A stretch of DNA of 52,849 bases from Alphaproteobacteria bacterium (GTDB lineage Bacteria; Pseudomonadota; Alphaproteobacteria; UBA2966). This document shows positions 50,133 to 52,849 of this stretch, piece by piece. The position numbers and the translations under genes were made by a program. Where the stretch lies: contig JASLXG010000074.1 in assembly GCA_030740435.1 (NCBI GenBank), positions 1-52,849 of the forward strand, given 5' to 3'. The notes under the pieces are model-generated. The model was not told the origin of the DNA. It saw only the letters and a list, made by a program, of their open reading frames with translations, and did not search any database. Position 1 is the stretch's first letter, and every line of letters begins with the position of its first letter.

Positions 50133-50214
50133 AGAAAATCATAATATTAAGAAAAGAGCCGGCCGCCAGGCTGGGTAGGGAGAGGGTTGATCGTGTTGTA
50201 ACCATTTTTTTCAG

Positions 50215-50258
50215 GGACCGGCGAGGGCCGCCTTGGGCGGCGTTGACTCAGCCGGTCC
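50215..50258 (+). promoter_or_regulatory. Structured aprB leader hairpin
   Basis: GGACCGGC at 50215-50222 pairs with GCCGGTCC at 50251-50258 and encloses a second hairpin, GCCGCC (50227-50232) with GGCGGC (50236-50241). It starts about 80 bases after the predicted transcription start. No T-run follows, so it is not a clear terminator; it may stabilise the mRNA or be a regulatory leader. Confidence 0.45.
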
Positions 50259-50373
50259 GGTCCGCTAGAGGGAGACTTCACAGGGCTCCAAAGCATATCC
50301 TGTGTGGAATTCCGTCGTCCGGGGCGCGCCGCTTGGAGCGCTTTCGCGTTGCCGACTTCAGGGAGAACATTTG

Positions 50374-50799
50374 ATGCCGACGTTTGTGCACACCGACAAG
50401 TGTGACGGCTGCAAGGGCGGTGAGGTCACCGCCTGCATGCACATCTGCCCCAACGACCTGATGGTGCTCGATACCGGGCGCATGAAGGCCTACAACCAAG
50501 AACCCGAGCAGTGCTGGGAATGCCAGTGCTGCGTCAAGGCCTGCCCCCAGCAGGCCATCGAGGTGCGGGCCTACGCCGACGTCGTGCCCATGGGCGGTGC
50601 CGTCATCCCGCTGCGCACCGACGACGCCATCATGTGGACCATCAAGTTCCGCGACGGTGAGCTCAAGCGCTTCAAGTTCCCCATCCGCACCACTCCGGTG
50701 GGCTCCATCGAGCCCTACGCCGGCAAGCCCGAGGCGGACGACCTGGAGAACCAGAACCTGTTCACCGAAGCCGGCCGCAATCTACCCACGATCGCCTGA
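50374..50799 (+). CDS. aprB: Adenylylsulfate reductase, beta subunit
   Basis: The 141-residue protein carries two [4Fe-4S] clusters: Cys10, 13, 21, 25 and Cys47, 50, 53, 57, the spacing known for AprB. The C-terminal tail that wraps around AprA is present (IKFRDGELKRFKFPIRTT). AprB passes electrons to the FAD of AprA, encoded 81 bp downstream. AGGGAG precedes the ATG by eight bases. In the cytoplasm AprBA interconverts sulfite plus AMP with APS; direction depends on the rest of the pathway. Confidence 0.96.
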   Translation: MPTFVHTDKCDGCKGGEVTACMHICPNDLMVLDTGRMKAYNQEPEQCWECQCCVKACPQQAIEVRAYADVVPMGGAVIPLRTDDAIMWTIKFRDGELKRFKFPIRTTPVGSIEPYAGKPEADDLENQNLFTEAGRNLPTIA

Positions 50800-50880
50800 T
50801 CGGCGGCCCGCACTCAAGTCATCGAGACACCCGACGGCGGCGCCCGGCGCCCAGACCGTCACGCAGTTGGAGGAGACACC

Positions 50881-52791
50881 ATGATCGAGGGCACCTTCGG
50901 TAACCCGGAAATCATCGAGATCGAGACCGATATCCTCATCATCGGCGGCGGCATGGCGGCCTGCGGCGCGGCCTACGAGGCCAAGCGCTGGGCTGGTGAC
51001 GACGTCCGCATCACGCTGGTCGACAAGGCCGCCATGGACCGCTCGGGCGCCGTGGCCCAGGGCCTTTCCGCCATCAACACCTATCTCGGCGAGAACTCGC
51101 CAGACGATTATTGCCGCATGGTCTCGGCCGATCTCATGGGGCTGACGCGCGACGACTTGGTTTACGATGTTGGCCGCCACGTCGACGACTCGGTTCATCT
51201 CTTCGAGGAATGGGGCCTGCCCATCTGGAAGGACAAGGAGACCGAGGGCGTGGCGCTCGGCGATGGCGGCAAACCGGTACGCTCGGGGCGCTGGCAGATC
51301 ATGATCAACGGCGAGAGTTACAAACCCATCGTCGCCGAGGCGGCCAAGAAGGCCGTCGGCATCGAAAACGTCTACGAGCGCGTCTTCATCGTCAAGCTGC
51401 TGCTCGACGAAAACGAAGATAACCGCATCGCCGGCGCCGTCGGCTTTTCGGTGCGCGAGCACAAGCTCTATGTCTTCCGCGCCCAGGCCGTGCTCAATGT
51501 CTGCGGCGGCGCCGTCAACGTCTTCAAGCCGCGCTCCATCGGCGAGGGCATGGGCCGTACCTGGTATCCGGTGTGGAACGCCGGCTCGACCTACGCCATG
51601 GCGGCCGAGGTCGGCGCCGAGATGACGATGATGGAAAACCGTTTCGTGCCGGCCCGCTTCAAGGACGGCTACGGCCCGGTGGGCGCCTGGTTCCTGCTCT
51701 TCAAGTCGCAGGCCACAAACGGCTACGGCGAGAACTACATGCAGAAGAACGCCCACATGCTGGAGGATTTCGCGCCTTACGACAAAGCCGCCGTGGTGCC
51801 GACATGCTTGCGCAACCACGCCATGCTGCACGAGATGAAGGAGGGCCGCGGACCCATTTTGATGGATACGCCGACGGCCATGGCCAACCTCTCCGAGACC
51901 ATGACACCGAAGGAGGTCAAGCACCTGGAGGCAGAGGCCTGGGAGGATTTCCTCGACATGTGCATCGGCCAGGCCGGGGTCTGGGCCGGCATGAACATCC
52001 GGCCCGAGGAATCACCCTCCGAGCTGATGCCGACCGAACCCTACCTGCTGGGTTCGCACTCGGGTTGCTGCGGCATCTGGGTCTCGGGACCCGAAGACAT
52101 CGAGGCACCGGCCGAATGGAGCTGGGGCCACAACCGCATGACCACGGTCACCGGCCTCTTCACCGCCGGTGACGGCGTCGGCGCCTCGGGTCACAAATTC
52201 TCCTCGGGCTCGTTCACCGAAGGCCGCATCGCCGGCAAGGCCATGGTCCGCTTCGCCGGCCAGCAAAGCGCCTTCAGCCCGGCGCTGAAGGATGACATCG
52301 CGACCATCACCGAGGAAATCTACAAACCGGTCCGCACCTACCTCGAGCACAAGGACAAGACCACGTCGGAAGACATCAACCCGCACTACATCTCGCCCAA
52401 GATGTTCCAGATGCGGCTGCAAAAAAATATGGACGAATACGTCGCCGGCGTCGGGCCCTACTACCAGACCAACGGCAAGCTGCTGGAGATCGGCCTGCAT
52501 CACCTGGAGCTGCTCAAGGAAGACAGCCAGCACCTCAGGGCCAATGACTTGCACGAGCTGCTCAGGGCCTGGGAAAACTACCACCGCCTGCGCACCGCCG
52601 AGGCCCATTTGCGCCACATCCTCTTCCGCGAGGAATCGCGCTACCCGGGTTTCTACTACCGCGCCGACTTCCCCGGACTGGACGAGGACAACTGGAAGTG
52701 CTTCGTCAACTCGCGCATGGATCCGGAAAGCGGCGAATGGGCCATGAAAAAGGTGCCGCACAAGGACCTAGTGGAAAAACACTACGGCTGA
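50881..52791 (+). CDS. aprA: Adenylylsulfate reductase, alpha subunit
   Basis: The 636-residue flavoprotein has the FAD motif IIGGGMAACGAAYEA at 20-34, the substrate-side VDKAAMDRSGAVAQGLSAIN and NRFVPARFKDGYGPVGAW blocks, and GEGMGRTWYP. It is of normal AprA length and complete. With AprB it reduces APS or, in sulfur oxidisers, oxidises sulfite to APS. A membrane partner (aprM or qmoABC), which would tell the direction, is not in the window; a terminator follows, so it is not co-transcribed downstream. GGAGG lies eight bases before the ATG. Confidence 0.97.
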   Translation: MIEGTFGNPEIIEIETDILIIGGGMAACGAAYEAKRWAGDDVRITLVDKAAMDRSGAVAQGLSAINTYLGENSPDDYCRMVSADLMGLTRDDLVYDVGRHVDDSVHLFEEWGLPIWKDKETEGVALGDGGKPVRSGRWQIMINGESYKPIVAEAAKKAVGIENVYERVFIVKLLLDENEDNRIAGAVGFSVREHKLYVFRAQAVLNVCGGAVNVFKPRSIGEGMGRTWYPVWNAGSTYAMAAEVGAEMTMMENRFVPARFKDGYGPVGAWFLLFKSQATNGYGENYMQKNAHMLEDFAPYDKAAVVPTCLRNHAMLHEMKEGRGPILMDTPTAMANLSETMTPKEVKHLEAEAWEDFLDMCIGQAGVWAGMNIRPEESPSELMPTEPYLLGSHSGCCGIWVSGPEDIEAPAEWSWGHNRMTTVTGLFTAGDGVGASGHKFSSGSFTEGRIAGKAMVRFAGQQSAFSPALKDDIATITEEIYKPVRTYLEHKDKTTSEDINPHYISPKMFQMRLQKNMDEYVAGVGPYYQTNGKLLEIGLHHLELLKEDSQHLRANDLHELLRAWENYHRLRTAEAHLRHILFREESRYPGFYYRADFPGLDEDNWKCFVNSRMDPESGEWAMKKVPHKDLVEKHYG

Positions 52792-52812
52792 ACGGGCCGT
52801 CGAGACCAACGC

Positions 52813-52840
52813 AAAGGGGCGCCTGGCGGCGCCCCTTTTT
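52813..52840 (+). terminator. Rho-independent terminator after aprA
   Basis: GGGGCGCC at 52816-52823 and GGCGCCCC at 52828-52835 form a perfect 8-bp stem with a four-base loop, preceded by AAA and followed by five T. It starts 24 bp after the aprA stop. Confidence 0.9.
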
Positions 52841-52849
52841 GTCTGCACG

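Overview
The window is dense, GC-rich bacterial DNA. Gene content suggests an alphaproteobacterium of Rhodospirillales-like type, probably an uncultured one. Pointers are a sahR-metF-metH operon, an mlaA-mlaC pair, an HTH/shikimate-kinase regulator beside an aryl-CoA ligase, a leucine-catabolic mccB-liuC-mccA operon and aprBA at the right edge. The taxonomic call is inference from gene families; there is no rRNA or tRNA gene here.

Layout. 1-5.5 kb: a DMT exporter, a non-classical SDR and metH. 5.5-7.5 kb: metF and sahR, in one operon with metH, behind an AT-rich palindrome that looks like the SahR operator. 8-9.5 kb: mlaA and mlaC for outer-membrane lipid asymmetry. 9.5-10.2 kb: a higBA toxin-antitoxin pair with a 28-bp palindromic operator. 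10.2-12.7 kb: ettA and a haloacid dehalogenase, then two families of dispersed repeat. 12.9-18.3 kb: the methylcrotonyl-CoA carboxylase operon and an SDR. 18.3-24.7 kb: a TPR/GT41 glycosyltransferase, secreted proteins, a VWA protein, a membrane DnaJ protein and galU. 24.7-27.4 kb: ugd and a phosphohexomutase, which with galU supply nucleotide sugars. 27.4-30.9 kb: an MFS transporter whose start codon lies in the terminal repeat of a 293-bp non-coding mobile-like element, a sulfotransferase and a response regulator. 30.9-34.6 kb: ubiD, a DNA glycosylase and small proteins.

34.7-39.4 kb is a redox island. A polyferredoxin of NapH type, an octaheme hydroxylamine-oxidoreductase-like cytochrome and a pentaheme cytochrome lie in one tightly packed operon. 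A broken sterol-desaturase gene stands at its head, and an ArsR-rhodanese regulator is divergent from it across a perfect 16-bp palindrome. 39.4-42.8 kb holds a BoxR-like regulator, an aryl-CoA ligase and a hydrolase (aromatic catabolism). 42.8-44.5 kb holds a cyclic-nucleotide-binding protein, a small protein and an EamA transporter behind a near-consensus promoter.

44.5-50.1 kb holds two divergent methyltransferases. The rightward one has an in-frame TGA where related proteins carry a cysteine. It continues for 56 more well-conserved codons, and a SECIS-like hairpin follows the TGA at the right distance, so I read it as a selenoprotein. Beyond it lie an amidohydrolase, a TPP-dependent enzyme, and gene fragments created by deletion and frameshift. 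50.1-52.8 kb: aprB and aprA (APS reductase) with a good promoter, a structured leader and a terminator.

Three loci (38.0-38.5, 49.2-49.5 and 49.5-50.1 kb) carry broken genes. They may be real decay or assembly error; the sequence alone cannot decide.
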